Shown here: one piece after another, positions 1-8,452 of the stretch | Numbering within the stretch: the stretch's first letter is position 1 | Layout: every line of letters begins with the position of its first letter | Assembly (NCBI RefSeq): GCF_964026455.1 | Contig: NZ_OZ032152.1 | Coordinates: forward strand, 434,001-498,000 | DNA: 64,000 bases | Source: Rickettsia endosymbiont of Lasioglossum villosulum | Lineage (GTDB): Bacteria; Pseudomonadota; Alphaproteobacteria; Rickettsiales; Rickettsiaceae | Direction of reading: 5' to 3' | Translations under genes and position numbers: made by a program | Notes under the pieces: generated by a model | The model's input: the letters and a program-made list of their open reading frames with translations, nothing else | Database searches by the model: none | Told to the model about the DNA's origin: nothing

Positions 1-280
1 TTTTTACTTCCAAAATGTTACCTGGCTTATAAGCCATATTCTTTAGTTTATTAACTAATTCTTTGATATTTCCTGTGAGCTTCGATCCATACTTAACCTT
101 ATTCACTCCATCTACTCCCATTGCTTTATTTGCATCAAGCTCTTGGTAGCAAACTGTAAGTGCTTCTTCATTGAACAAGTGCATGAGATTGTTAAAGACC
201 TTGCCTTTATCCTTTGAAGATAACCATGCTATTCTCTTCAGTTTCGTTTCTGTCTTTGCTTGATATTCTGTTGTTACCAT
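1..280 (-). CDS. ltrA: Group II intron reverse transcriptase/maturase, N-terminal part
   Basis: The ORF starts at an ATG at 280 and reads off the left end. Residues of about 40-60 include the LtrA-type segment CYQELDANKAMGVDGV, which is RT domain 0/1 of group II intron-encoded proteins. Such proteins are reverse transcriptase plus maturase and promote intron splicing and retrohoming. Only about 93 residues are visible, so the catalytic YxDD box and the maturase domain cannot be checked. It lies inside intron A. Confidence 0.8.
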   Translation of the reverse strand, partial: MVTTEYQAKTETKLKRIAWLSSKDKGKVFNNLMHLFNEEALTVCYQELDANKAMGVDGVNKVKYGSKLTGNIKELVNKLKNMAYKPGNILEVK

Positions 281-753
281 AACATTTCCCTAAAGAGATC
301 GACTCTACCCACGGGCCTTCCCTCCATTAGCATTACCCAACTTCGTCGGTACTATACCCGATCTGACTTCCTATACTTCTTTTCAGCTTCCTCGCTGTTA
401 TACTTGTCAGCTAATACTGCCCTTTCAAGCAGGAATTATAGGATCTCCCACGTTCCTAAATAAACTTTTATTACATGCCATGCTCTTAGACCCCAAAGAC
501 CCCACCTCCAACTGCCTATTTGTGTTGCCTGTGATGTTGCATTCCTGATTTTTCACTCAGTCTGCGGTCTTATAAATTAAAGTTAACGAGGCTCAATAAC
601 TTCAGCCTTTCAGCTTACGGCCTATAATATTTCTGTCTACGCTTAACTGGTTTTGTTACCAAAACCAATCCAAGACTCGATACATAGTGTGCTAGGTCAA
701 CACTTCTATGACTGCTCCTTCCTCAGCTAGTTTATTTACGCTTCGTGGCGCAC
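1..753 (-). mobile_element. Group II intron A (5' part, runs off left edge)
   Basis: Read on the minus strand, the element begins at 753 with GTGCGCC, which fits the group II intron 5' consensus GUGYG. About 470 bases of presumed domain I-III RNA follow, then a reverse transcriptase start at 280. The intron sits directly behind the first 15 codons of an IS110-type transposase (754-799), so it is inserted in that gene. The 3' part, including domains V and VI, lies beyond position 1. The boundary is inferred from the consensus and from the sudden loss of transposase reading frame. Confidence 0.75.
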
Positions 754-799
754 GAAAAATTCTCTTTGCAATATCTATGCCAATTGTGGTAACTTCCAT
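754..799 (-). pseudogene. IS110-family transposase, N-terminal stub cut by intron A
   Basis: The reverse strand from the ATG at 799 reads MEVTTIGIDIAKRIF, the typical IS110 DEDD transposase N-terminus (the ID.AK motif carries the first catalytic Asp). A good ribosome binding site, AGGAGGC, lies just upstream of the start. The frame is interrupted after 15 codons by the GTGCG start of intron A. The rest of the gene would lie beyond the intron, outside the window. This IS110 type differs from the full transposase at 39685. Confidence 0.7.
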
Positions 800-892
800 T
801 TTAGCCTCCTGATTTTTTTAATAATTTAATATTAATTATAGAAGATTAGCTTCCGCTTTTCATTCTTTATATCGGGAGGTCCATTCCATTAG

Positions 893-1417
893 TTAAAGCT
901 GCAGAAATTAATATATTTTGTTCAAGGCATTAATCTTGCTTTATTTGATAAAGTGTTGTTTGAAGAAGAGATCAAGGCTTGGAAACATGGGTCGGTAGTA
1001 CCGGCTTTACGCTCAATATTTGGCAGCTTTAGAGATAATGTAATTCCTTTGCCCAGAGAAATAGACTTTGCTATTTATGACTTAGCAACAAAAAAATTAC
1101 TTCACAAAGTATATTCTTTTTATGGTGAACATTCAGCTGCTTATTTACGTCATTTAACACATAAACATTCTATTTGGTATGAAGCTATAGAGAATGCAGA
1201 TAATACTATTACTAAAGAACAGATACAGGAATTTTTTAAAGCTAATATAATAAATGATATTAAAGATTATATTTTATCAACTACTAAAGCAGATATTGTA
1301 CAAATAGAAAATGCTGAAGATGGGTGGTGGATGAATTATGATAGTGGCGTACCTGCTGAAGATATTACAGAATACCTTTTGAAGGTAAAGAAGAAAAAAG
1401 AAGGTAATAAAAGTTGA
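893..1417 (+). pseudogene. Panacea (DUF4065/SocA-like) antitoxin, start lost
   Basis: The frame reads LKLQKLIYFVQG from about 893, followed by LFEEEIKAWKHGSVVP, the characteristic N-terminal half of the Panacea/DUF4065 family (SocA-like antitoxins). An in-frame TAG at 890-892 lies just before the family-conserved LKLQK, so the native start has been lost, probably when the upstream mobile DNA arrived. A shortened product could start at GTG 953, but it would lack the conserved first helix. The stop overlaps the start of a YoeB/RelE-like toxin fragment by a TTGA junction, which is typical of a co-translated toxin-antitoxin pair. Family identity is fairly sure; function is likely lost. Confidence 0.6.
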
Positions 1418-1491
1418 AAGTCATTTGGTCTGATGAAGCCCTAGAGCAGTTACAATTCTGGAAACGTACTAACTCTAAAATAAGTAATTAG
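1414..1491 (+). pseudogene. YoeB/Txe-like toxin remnant
   Basis: A TTG start overlapping the antitoxin stop opens a 25-codon frame reading KVIWSDEALEQLQFWKRTN, which matches the N-terminus of Txe/YoeB (RelE superfamily) ribosome-dependent mRNA interferases. It then hits TAG. Full-length toxins have about 85 residues, so the catalytic C-terminal half is missing and the fragment cannot be active. The assignment rests on a short motif plus the antitoxin neighbour. Confidence 0.5.
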
Positions 1492-1500
1492 AATTAATGG

Positions 1501-1686
1501 TTAATTTAAATTAGCTTTATTATTAAAAAGGAATTGAACCGGCACATTTTCACTATTTTCTACAAGAAAACGATAATATTGTTTTGCTACATCCACAGCA
1601 TCATAACTACAGCAGGACTGAATAGCAAGTTTTAAACATTCTAATTTTAACTCTACATCACTTCTAAACATACACAACTCACCCAT
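1501..1686 (-). CDS. Small hypothetical protein (61 aa)
   Basis: This short ORF is tail-to-tail with the toxin-antitoxin remnant. Its sequence (ECLKLAIQSCCSYDAVDVAKQYYRFL) looks like a real amphipathic helical protein rather than noise. I do not recognise the family. An alternative start at the ATG at 1671 is better placed behind a GGGTGAG purine stretch. It lies just ahead of the tra operon and points away from it, so a small regulator is possible, but nothing in the sequence shows that. Confidence 0.4.
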   Translation of the reverse strand: MGELCMFRSDVELKLECLKLAIQSCCSYDAVDVAKQYYRFLVENSENVPVQFLFNNKANLN

Positions 1687-1896
1687 AATTTATTTCATTA
1701 ATATTAGCAAAATTACTGCTAGTTATCAACAAATTCATGGATAGAGCTATAGATTCTATCTCCAGATATCCACAGTTTTAGATGAATTACAACTTTTTTT
1801 GTGATGGCTTAAAACTCCACTGGCAATGTAAAAATTAGGATGTTAATGTCATGACTAGCAAAACTTATCTATTAATGGAAATATCACTTAATTAAT
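1687..1896 (+). promoter_or_regulatory. Upstream region of the tra operon with DnaA-box-like sites
   Basis: This 210-bp AT-rich gap separates the minus-strand small ORF from traL and should carry the tra promoter. I cannot pick a convincing -35/-10 pair. It contains TTATCAACA (1723-1731) and ATATCCACA (1766-1774), each one base from the DnaA-box consensus TTATCCACA, and between them the inverted repeat GATAGA/TCTATC (1739-1760). Because the element encodes a DnaA-like protein at 53722, these boxes could be regulatory, but two near-matches in AT-rich DNA may also be chance. Confidence 0.35.
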
Positions 1897-2205
1897 ATGA
1901 ATAATAATTGTGCTAATCAAAGATTATATTGGTCACTCTCTACTCCCCTAAAATATATGGGTTTAAGCTTAGATGAGTGGTTTGTTATCTTACTTGGTAT
2001 AGTACCTGGAATAGTGTTACTAAATAGCGGACATGCTAAGCTTGGGATGATATGTATTATAGCTGGAGTTGTACTTTGTTATGCATTTAAGAAGTTTAAG
2101 AAACTATCGGAGTATTTTGTACTTAAGAGTTATTTAGTTGCTAAGAAATGGCTATATGCTCCTACTTCTTATCCTAATTTGCTTGGTAAAAAAATAGGTA
2201 AGTAA
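1897..2205 (+). CDS. traL: F-type conjugation pilus assembly protein TraL
   Basis: The 102-residue protein matches the small inner-membrane TraL family: a basic N-terminus, a polar segment ending in the conserved GLSLDEWF, then two hydrophobic segments (about residues 28-45 and 49-66) and a basic cytoplasmic tail. TraL corresponds to VirB3 in the F-type secretion channel and is needed for pilus assembly. Its stop overlaps the traE start by one base (TAATG), so the two are translationally coupled. It is the first gene of the operon. Confidence 0.85.
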   Translation: MNNNCANQRLYWSLSTPLKYMGLSLDEWFVILLGIVPGIVLLNSGHAKLGMICIIAGVVLCYAFKKFKKLSEYFVLKSYLVAKKWLYAPTSYPNLLGKKIGK

Positions 2206-2759
2206 TGGATCATTTATTTAAGCAAAGCTCTATTCAGCAGCTAGTTAAATATAATAAGAGATTATTGCTTATCACATTGCTGCTTGCGTTTACGAGTCTT
2301 CTTGGGATGATTAAAACAGTTAGCACGGAAGAAAAATGGTTATTAATTCCGGCAATGGAGCCAGATAGAAGAATGATAGTATCATCCAAAAGCTATCATG
2401 AGACCTATCTTAAAGAATGGGCAGTTTTTGTAATGAAAGAATTATTTACTACTTCGTCTGAGGAGGTGGAGAGACAAATAGCTGATATGAAAGTAGTATC
2501 TAGTAATACAGAGCAATTGGATAAATTTTTTAAGGAACATTTAAATTTTGTTAAGGGCTCTAATATTTCATCGGTATTTTTTCCTAAAAAAGTAAAAGTC
2601 ATTGAGGATGGAGTATTAATTAACGGAACATTTCGTTATTGGTTTTCCGAAAATAAGCATATAGCAGCTGATAAAACTTATTTGTTAACCTACAAGCGAG
2701 GAGCAAATCATTTATTATTACTTACAGGTATTAAGGAAGAAGAGGCAAATAAGCAATGA
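2205..2759 (+). CDS. traE: F-type conjugation protein TraE
   Basis: At 184 residues this is close to the usual TraE length. It has one N-terminal membrane segment (about 18-36) followed by a periplasmic domain with the family features WLLIPAMEPDRRM and SYHETYLKEWAVFV. TraE is the VirB8-like scaffold protein of F-type type IV secretion systems. It overlaps traL by one base and traK by four (ATGA), consistent with one polycistronic message. Confidence 0.85.
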   Translation: MDHLFKQSSIQQLVKYNKRLLLITLLLAFTSLLGMIKTVSTEEKWLLIPAMEPDRRMIVSSKSYHETYLKEWAVFVMKELFTTSSEEVERQIADMKVVSSNTEQLDKFFKEHLNFVKGSNISSVFFPKKVKVIEDGVLINGTFRYWFSENKHIAADKTYLLTYKRGANHLLLLTGIKEEEANKQ

Positions 2760-3211
2760 AAAGTTTGAAGTCAGAGTTACAGATATTAGTAGTTTGCGTT
2801 GGAATAATGCTTGCAAGCTTTAGTAGTAATGCTTATGGGATAAGCTATATGTTACATGCTGATTCTTTGTTAGAGCTGCAAATAGCCAAAGATGCTCCAA
2901 CTAGGATTAATATCGAAGGAGAAAAAATTAATGATATCTTTATTCATCCGCAGGAAGCTGCAGAAGTAGTAGTACATGATTCAGGCTGTTTATTTATTTT
3001 ACCGCAGCAAGATAACAGTAAACTTTACCTAACTCTAATTGGAGAAAATGGTACGACCCAAGATTTAATCTTGAATTTTACTAAAACTAAACCAGCTCCT
3101 ATTAGACTCATTAAGTTTGATTTAGAAAAAGAAGTAACAAAGTTAACTAATAATAAGGAAGATAAGCATCATGAATGTAAAAAACAAAGATGTAATAGAA
3201 AAAGAAAATAA
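2756..3211 (+). CDS. traK: TraK-like secretin-family protein (short)
   Basis: The protein has a signal peptide (about residues 1-28, ending in SSNAYG) and a periplasmic domain resembling the N-terminal part of TraK: EGEKINDIF, then VVVHDSGCLFILPQ and a strand-rich stretch ending around TKTKPAPIRL. F TraK (VirB9-like) has about 240 residues and this one 151, so the C-terminal half that meets TraB and TraV is missing. The last 14 residues run through the start of the next gene in another frame and are very basic, so the end may be read-through. Assigned by motif plus operon position. Confidence 0.6.
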   Translation: MKSLKSELQILVVCVGIMLASFSSNAYGISYMLHADSLLELQIAKDAPTRINIEGEKINDIFIHPQEAAEVVVHDSGCLFILPQQDNSKLYLTLIGENGTTQDLILNFTKTKPAPIRLIKFDLEKEVTKLTNNKEDKHHECKKQRCNRKRK

Positions 3212-3503
3212 TAAACAGTATTTAAGAATAATATATCCTTTATTGCCGGTATTGTTAATTTTTTGTGTAAATGTAATACTATCTGAAGTTGCTTTAGGAG
3301 AAACATTAGAAGGACAGTTAGATCGCATTGGTGGGCTCTCTACTGGTAAACTTAAAACTATCGGGATATCAGGAGCAACGATTTTATCATCAATCTGGGC
3401 AGTAGTCAGGGGTAATTTAAGACTTGCCGGAGCAATTGTAGCCATTGGTATTATTTTAGGGTTTTATTTAGAGTGGGTCTCTAGTGGGATGAAAATCAGT
3501 TAG
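3171..3503 (+). CDS. Pilin-like small membrane protein (TraA/VirB2-like candidate)
   Basis: The 110-residue product has a hydrophobic leader (about 20-42, ending in LGETLEG) followed by a roughly 65-residue mature part with two hydrophobic helices separated by a short VVRGNLRL loop. That is the size and topology of an F-type propilin. It starts within the traK 3' end (41-bp overlap) and lies just before traB, whereas F plasmid traA lies upstream of traL. No other pilin candidate exists in the cluster. The function is inferred from shape, not from a recognised motif. Confidence 0.5.
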   Translation: MNVKNKDVIEKENNKQYLRIIYPLLPVLLIFCVNVILSEVALGETLEGQLDRIGGLSTGKLKTIGISGATILSSIWAVVRGNLRLAGAIVAIGIILGFYLEWVSSGMKIS

Positions 3504-3528
3504 ATAATTAAGATATTGATTAAAAGCA

Positions 3529-4947
3529 ATGGATCAAGATTTCAATAAGCAGGAAGAAATAAAAGGTAAAGTAGAGAATCATACATTACCATCTGCATTT
3601 AGTAAAAGATTATCAGGACTCATAGAGATAATTAAAAACAGACCATTAGTTACTTTAGCTTGCATAGGAGTAATAATGGTTTTGGTATTTTATGGATTTT
3701 CAGAAAGTGAGGTAAAAGCTTCCCGAGGTTTACAAGAAGATAGACAATCAAGGGAAATATCAGGAATAGAAAAGGCCATAGATCCAAGGGCAAAATGGAC
3801 TGCAGAAATATTAAATGAAGTTAAAAACATGCAGAACCATTTAGAGAAGCTAATAGAGAATAAATATTTAGAAACTAAAACTAAAATTGATGATTTTAGT
3901 CAAAAGTTAGAATCATTAGAGAAGCCTCATGAAGAAACTATATTATATGATGGCAATGATTTTAATAATAATCAAAAAATAGAAGATTTACTAGATAATA
4001 ACCTTGAGCAAAGCATTGTTGCTGCTCCTACTGCTCCAGTAAAAAGATTACTTGGCTATGTAAAAAGAGCTGACTTAAGGATAAAAAAAGACGTTAAAGA
4101 TTATATTACTACCGGCAGCTTTGCACGAGGGGTGCTGCTTACTGGAGTAGTAGTTGGAACCGGCACTAATAACTCAGCATCTCCTGAGCCAATAATGATA
4201 AGGCTTGTTGATACAGCTATTTTTTCTAAAGGATATAAAACGGAGCAAATCAAAGAAGCAATTTTAATTGGTTCTTGCAGCGGGGATATTTCATCAGAGC
4301 GGGCTAAATGTCGTTTGGAGACGGTATCTTTACTAAATAGTAATGGAGAGATAATTGAAAAACCGGTAGAAGGTTGGTTAATAGGAGAAGATGGTAGACC
4401 TGGAATTAAAGGGATAGTTGTTGATAGATCATCAGATATAGCAAGAATGGCGGTGCTTAACGGCGTACTTGGCGGGATAGCACAATTTTTCCAGAACCAG
4501 GCAAGCAATAGCATATTTCCGGTGTCACCGATTACCGGGCAACAAAATGCTTTAAAAGCTCAGGATTCTTTGAAAGCTGGTGTTTATGCCGGCACTGGTA
4601 ATGCTTTAGAAAAGCTTGCTGATTTTGCAATTAAACGAGCAGAAAGTATGAGTCCAGTGATTGTTGTAGCTTCAGGTAGAGTAATAGATGTAGTATTTAG
4701 AAAAGGTTTTGATTTAAGAGAGAATAAAGAGGCTGATAAAGTAGATAGATTACTGCCGCCAACTACTACTGATTATTCGCAAAATAGCACAAATTATAGT
4801 AATGATCAAAATTATTCTGGGAATAAAGTGACAAGTTTTTCTAAGGCAAAAACTAAATTGCAAGAACATTTTATCAAGGATAATGGGACTGATGAAATGA
4901 CAGATATTGATTTGCAGTCAGAACAACAATATCCGGGTAATTTTTAA
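3529..4947 (+). CDS. traB: F-type conjugation outer-ring protein TraB (VirB10-like)
   Basis: The 472-residue protein has the TraB architecture: a cytoplasmic N-terminus, one membrane helix (about 39-56), a long charged coiled-coil/linker (about 85-150), and a C-terminal TrbI/VirB10 beta-barrel domain (about 190-400) with GSFARGVLLTGVVVGTG and the GSCSGD/SERAKCRLE region carrying conserved cysteines. VirB10-type proteins span inner and outer membranes and gate the channel. A low-complexity Asn/Ser-rich tail ends the protein. Its stop overlaps the traV start. Confidence 0.88.
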   Translation: MDQDFNKQEEIKGKVENHTLPSAFSKRLSGLIEIIKNRPLVTLACIGVIMVLVFYGFSESEVKASRGLQEDRQSREISGIEKAIDPRAKWTAEILNEVKNMQNHLEKLIENKYLETKTKIDDFSQKLESLEKPHEETILYDGNDFNNNQKIEDLLDNNLEQSIVAAPTAPVKRLLGYVKRADLRIKKDVKDYITTGSFARGVLLTGVVVGTGTNNSASPEPIMIRLVDTAIFSKGYKTEQIKEAILIGSCSGDISSERAKCRLETVSLLNSNGEIIEKPVEGWLIGEDGRPGIKGIVVDRSSDIARMAVLNGVLGGIAQFFQNQASNSIFPVSPITGQQNALKAQDSLKAGVYAGTGNALEKLADFAIKRAESMSPVIVVASGRVIDVVFRKGFDLRENKEADKVDRLLPPTTTDYSQNSTNYSNDQNYSGNKVTSFSKAKTKLQEHFIKDNGTDEMTDIDLQSEQQYPGNF

Positions 4948-5201
4948 TGAATAATAAAATAATTAATCTGCTTTTGTTATTAATGTTAAGTTTTAGCGTT
5001 GCTAATTGTAAATTGATGCCATATAGAAACGATTTTGATTGCCCGCTGCCCCAAGGACTAAAATGTAAATCATTATATGAAGTAAATAAAATGGCAGATC
5101 TTGATATATTTAATCCAAATAGTAATAATGATAAGCCTAATTTTAAATCGAGATACTCTGCTAGATGCTTTGGAAGGTATAATAATGATATCAGGAATTG
5201 A
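4947..5201 (+). CDS. traV: Outer-membrane lipoprotein TraV (VirB7-like)
   Basis: An 84-residue lipoprotein: signal peptide with the lipobox VANC (Cys about 21), then the TraV pattern FDCP..QGLKCKSLYEVNKMAD with two conserved cysteines. TraV anchors the TraK/TraB core to the outer membrane. It is shorter than F TraV (171 aa). The start abuts the traB stop and the end overlaps the traC start by 17 bases. Short length aside, the cysteine motif makes the call good. Confidence 0.75.
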   Translation: MNNKIINLLLLLMLSFSVANCKLMPYRNDFDCPLPQGLKCKSLYEVNKMADLDIFNPNSNNDKPNFKSRYSARCFGRYNNDIRN

Positions 5202-7704
5202 TAAAGATTTTGCTCGGGAAAGACTAGCTAAACATTTTGTTTATGAATCATATGATGAGGAGAGTAGCTTGTTTTTTAATAGAGCTTCAGTAGGATTTGT
5301 CCTGCTTGGCTGGCCGTTAGTTGGAACAAGCTTGCAAGCTCAAGGAGAGATAGCTGAATTTTTAAAAAGTGATGAGAATTTACCGGCAGGAAGTAGTTTT
5401 CAAATATTGATGATTGGCTCTGATCATATAAGAGAATATCTAGATAACTGGCAGTTACATAGAAAAAATACAATCTTTGCTGAGCTTAGCAGTAGAAGAA
5501 CAAAATTTTTAGAGCAAAAAGCAAAGGAAGAGGGAAATATCAAAGATGTAGTTTTATTAATTTCAGTCACTATTCCGATGCTAACGATTGATATTAATGA
5601 GATGATACGAAGAAGAGAAGTACTGCAAGATACATTTAAATCAATTGGGCTTACTACTTATAATGTTGAGGCAACATTGCTATTAAAATTTGTCCGTTTA
5701 ATATTTGGCTGGAGGGAAGAAGAACATCCTGAACTTAACCCTTATGAAATATTATCTGAGCAGATTTTACCCGGTAATTTTTCTTTATATGAAAAGGAAG
5801 ATTATGTAAGTCTTAATGATAATCAAATATTTATAAGCTTAGAGACAGGAAAAAGACCTTCTGAGTGGCGTTTATCAGCCATGGATTTATTTTTAGGTAA
5901 TGAGCTAAGACGAGATGAATATATTAGAGCAAATTTTTTAATTCATTTTGGTTTGCAGATTATACCAAATCAGTTAGTGGCTAAAACATCTGCTATTACC
6001 AAAAGAGAAGCTTTAGAGAGAAATATTAATGCCGGGATGGGTAAATTCTTTCCTAATCTGCAACTAGAAGCACAAGATTTAGCAGGGGCAGTAGCGTGCT
6101 TGCAAAGCGGTGATAGAGTAGTAAATATCCACTTAAATGTCATTATGTGGGATCAGAAGAATAAAGCCAAAGGGGCAGCATCACAGTTTTGCTCACAGCT
6201 GCGAAGAAGTGGCTGGTATTTTGTCCCTTGTAAATATGATCATTTAGCGGTGGTGCTTGCTAGTTTACCTATGCAGTTAGTTGAAGCCATACCAAATTCT
6301 TTAGTGGGTAAGTTTAATAGATTCAATAATATATTTAACAAAAAGACTCGGGGAATTGGCGTAGCATTATCAAATCTTGGTAGAGGCATAAGGACTATTG
6401 CCTCAGAAAGTAAGGTGTTACTGCCTATCATTGGTGAATGGAAAGGGGATTTAAGCTCTCCTGGAATGTTACTTACCGGTAGAAGAGGACAGATTATGTA
6501 TTGGTCGCCCTTTGGTTCAGCATTAATTGGCTCAAATTTATATACTGCATCTGCAGCTCCAAATGAAAATTTTAATCTTTGTATAGCAGGAGTACCAGGA
6601 TCCGGTAAATCAGTGTTTATGCAAGAATTAATGCTATCGGTCTTAGGTACTGGCGGCAGAGTATTTGTTCTTGATTATGGTAGATCATTTAAAAGAACTT
6701 GTTTGTTATTAGGTGGTAATTATATTGAATTTGATGTAAAAAATCCGATATCAATTAATCCATTCTCAGAAATTCCAGCAGGCGGCAGTGAAGACTCAAT
6801 TGAAGCACAGGCAGATTTTCTAGCAAGTTTTCCATCGATTCTAGCTACCATGGCAGCTCCTCAGTATGGCACTAATGATTTGCAGCAACCAATGCTGCAA
6901 AAAGCCTTAATAGCTGTTTGGCAAGAAAAAGGAGCAAGAGCTGAGATAACTGATATAGCAGATTGGTTGCTAAAAAGAGAAGAGTCTTACGCACAAGAAC
7001 TTGGTAATATGTTATTTCCGTTCACCAGAGATGGTCAATATGGCAAGTTTTTTAGTGGTAAGGCAAAATTATCCTTAAGCTCAGATATAGTAGTAATTGA
7101 AACTGATCATCTTCGTAGTAGCCCGGCATTACTTGCAGTAATTGTACAAATCATGATTGTGCATATTAACCAAAGCATGGTTAAAGGTGATAGGAAGCGT
7201 CCCTTTCTAATCATGATTGATGAAGCATGGAAATTACTATCTGGCAAGAGATCTGGAGAATTTATTGAAGAAGCAGGAAGAATAGCTAGAAAATACAATG
7301 GCTCAATTACTCTTGCTACTCAGCAATTAACTGATTACTTCAGGGAAGCAGGATCAGCTGCTGAAAAAGCTTTTGAGAACTCATCACATAAAGTTATTCT
7401 TAAGCAAAATCCTGAGAGCTTTAAAGCAATGAGAGCCAACCCCAAACTTGCAGGTTTTGTCGATGAGGACTGGAAGCTAAATTTACTACAATCAATTCAT
7501 TCGAATCCACCGCATTATAGTGAAGCAGCGATTTATGGACCTAATGTCCATGGAGTTGTAGCAAGATTAATGTTAGATCCATTTACTCTAATGCTAACAT
7601 CTACTAATGCTAGGGATTATAGGGCTTTAGAAGATAGAATGATTGCGGGAATGAGCGTTACAGATGCCATCAATAATATACTGGAAGAGCGAGGTTTGGT
7701 TTAA
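5185..7704 (+). CDS. traC: Type IV secretion ATPase TraC (VirB4-like)
   Basis: I choose ATG 5185 because it has GGAAGG seven bases upstream and gives the family N-terminus; an upstream in-frame start would lie deep inside traV. The 839-residue protein has the TraC N-domain (RLAKHFVYESYDEESSLFFN) and the VirB4-type ATPase domain with Walker A GVPGSGKS at about residue 470, Walker B LIMIDEAWKLL at about 675, and a following RKYNGSITLATQQ motif. It energises pilus assembly at the inner membrane. The gene is intact, unlike the second traC copy at 22218. Confidence 0.93.
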   Translation: MISGIDKDFARERLAKHFVYESYDEESSLFFNRASVGFVLLGWPLVGTSLQAQGEIAEFLKSDENLPAGSSFQILMIGSDHIREYLDNWQLHRKNTIFAELSSRRTKFLEQKAKEEGNIKDVVLLISVTIPMLTIDINEMIRRREVLQDTFKSIGLTTYNVEATLLLKFVRLIFGWREEEHPELNPYEILSEQILPGNFSLYEKEDYVSLNDNQIFISLETGKRPSEWRLSAMDLFLGNELRRDEYIRANFLIHFGLQIIPNQLVAKTSAITKREALERNINAGMGKFFPNLQLEAQDLAGAVACLQSGDRVVNIHLNVIMWDQKNKAKGAASQFCSQLRRSGWYFVPCKYDHLAVVLASLPMQLVEAIPNSLVGKFNRFNNIFNKKTRGIGVALSNLGRGIRTIASESKVLLPIIGEWKGDLSSPGMLLTGRRGQIMYWSPFGSALIGSNLYTASAAPNENFNLCIAGVPGSGKSVFMQELMLSVLGTGGRVFVLDYGRSFKRTCLLLGGNYIEFDVKNPISINPFSEIPAGGSEDSIEAQADFLASFPSILATMAAPQYGTNDLQQPMLQKALIAVWQEKGARAEITDIADWLLKREESYAQELGNMLFPFTRDGQYGKFFSGKAKLSLSSDIVVIETDHLRSSPALLAVIVQIMIVHINQSMVKGDRKRPFLIMIDEAWKLLSGKRSGEFIEEAGRIARKYNGSITLATQQLTDYFREAGSAAEKAFENSSHKVILKQNPESFKAMRANPKLAGFVDEDWKLNLLQSIHSNPPHYSEAAIYGPNVHGVVARLMLDPFTLMLTSTNARDYRALEDRMIAGMSVTDAINNILEERGLV

Positions 7705-7718
7705 AGTGATTAAAAAAT

Positions 7719-8387
7719 ATGAGAAGGTATTTAGACATAAAAATTATTGTCATCAGCTTTTTTGTTTTATTTTTAGCTATATTGCAAGTCAGTAATGTTA
7801 ATGCGGATGGTGTTAATAAGCTTGGCAAAAGCAGCAAAATATTAGATTATGGTGTTAGAGGTCATATATTTCCCATTATTGAAGAATCTTTACTAGAGAT
7901 AATTATGGCGAGGCTCAAAATAGTAAAACAAAATGGAAATTTAGAGAAAATACAGGAAGAATTTCAAAATAGAGCAAAGCAAAAAATCTCTAGACCAACT
8001 CCTGTCTTAGCTCTAGCAAAAGCAAATAAAAACCTTAGCTGGTACTATGATCCAAGCTTTATACAAAAGACAGATATAAAAGATCAAGCGGGAAACATCA
8101 TAGTAAAAGCTGGAACAAGTGTGAATCCTTTAGAAAAAATAAGTTGGGGGGAGCTATTGATATTTATTGATGGAGATGATGAGCAGCAGGTTAAGTGGGC
8201 TAAATTACAAATAGGAAGATTAGTACTTACTAAAGGAAACCCTATAGAGCTTGGGCAAGAATTAAACAAGCAAATATTTTTTGATCAAGGGGGTGTGCTT
8301 ACTACTCGTTTTAAGATAAAAGCTATTCCAGCTATAATAGAGCAAAAAGGGATTTTATTAAAGATTAGTGAAATAAAGATTAATTGA
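7719..8387 (+). CDS. traW: F-type conjugation protein TraW, copy 1
   Basis: The 222-residue protein has an N-terminal signal/anchor (about 7-28) and the TraW family core: WYYDPSFIQKTDIKDQAG, then AGTSVNPLEK, LLIFIDGDDEQQVKWA, and the C-terminal FFDQGGVLTTRFKIKAIPA. TraW is a periplasmic protein needed for pilus assembly, and its C-terminal part resembles TrbC. It follows traC by 14 bases. No trbI lies between traC and traW here, unlike in F and unlike the second cluster at 21098-24037. Confidence 0.88.
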   Translation: MRRYLDIKIIVISFFVLFLAILQVSNVNADGVNKLGKSSKILDYGVRGHIFPIIEESLLEIIMARLKIVKQNGNLEKIQEEFQNRAKQKISRPTPVLALAKANKNLSWYYDPSFIQKTDIKDQAGNIIVKAGTSVNPLEKISWGELLIFIDGDDEQQVKWAKLQIGRLVLTKGNPIELGQELNKQIFFDQGGVLTTRFKIKAIPAIIEQKGILLKISEIKIN

Positions 8388-8452
8388 AATATTATAGTAT
8401 TTGAGTAAAAATTAAGGTGTGAATAAAAACTGATAAAATCCGGAGGTAATCT

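Noticed and set aside
260..463. 67-codon plus-strand ORF near the left edge
   Set aside because: It is antisense to the reverse transcriptase start and the intron A RNA; composition does not resemble a protein.
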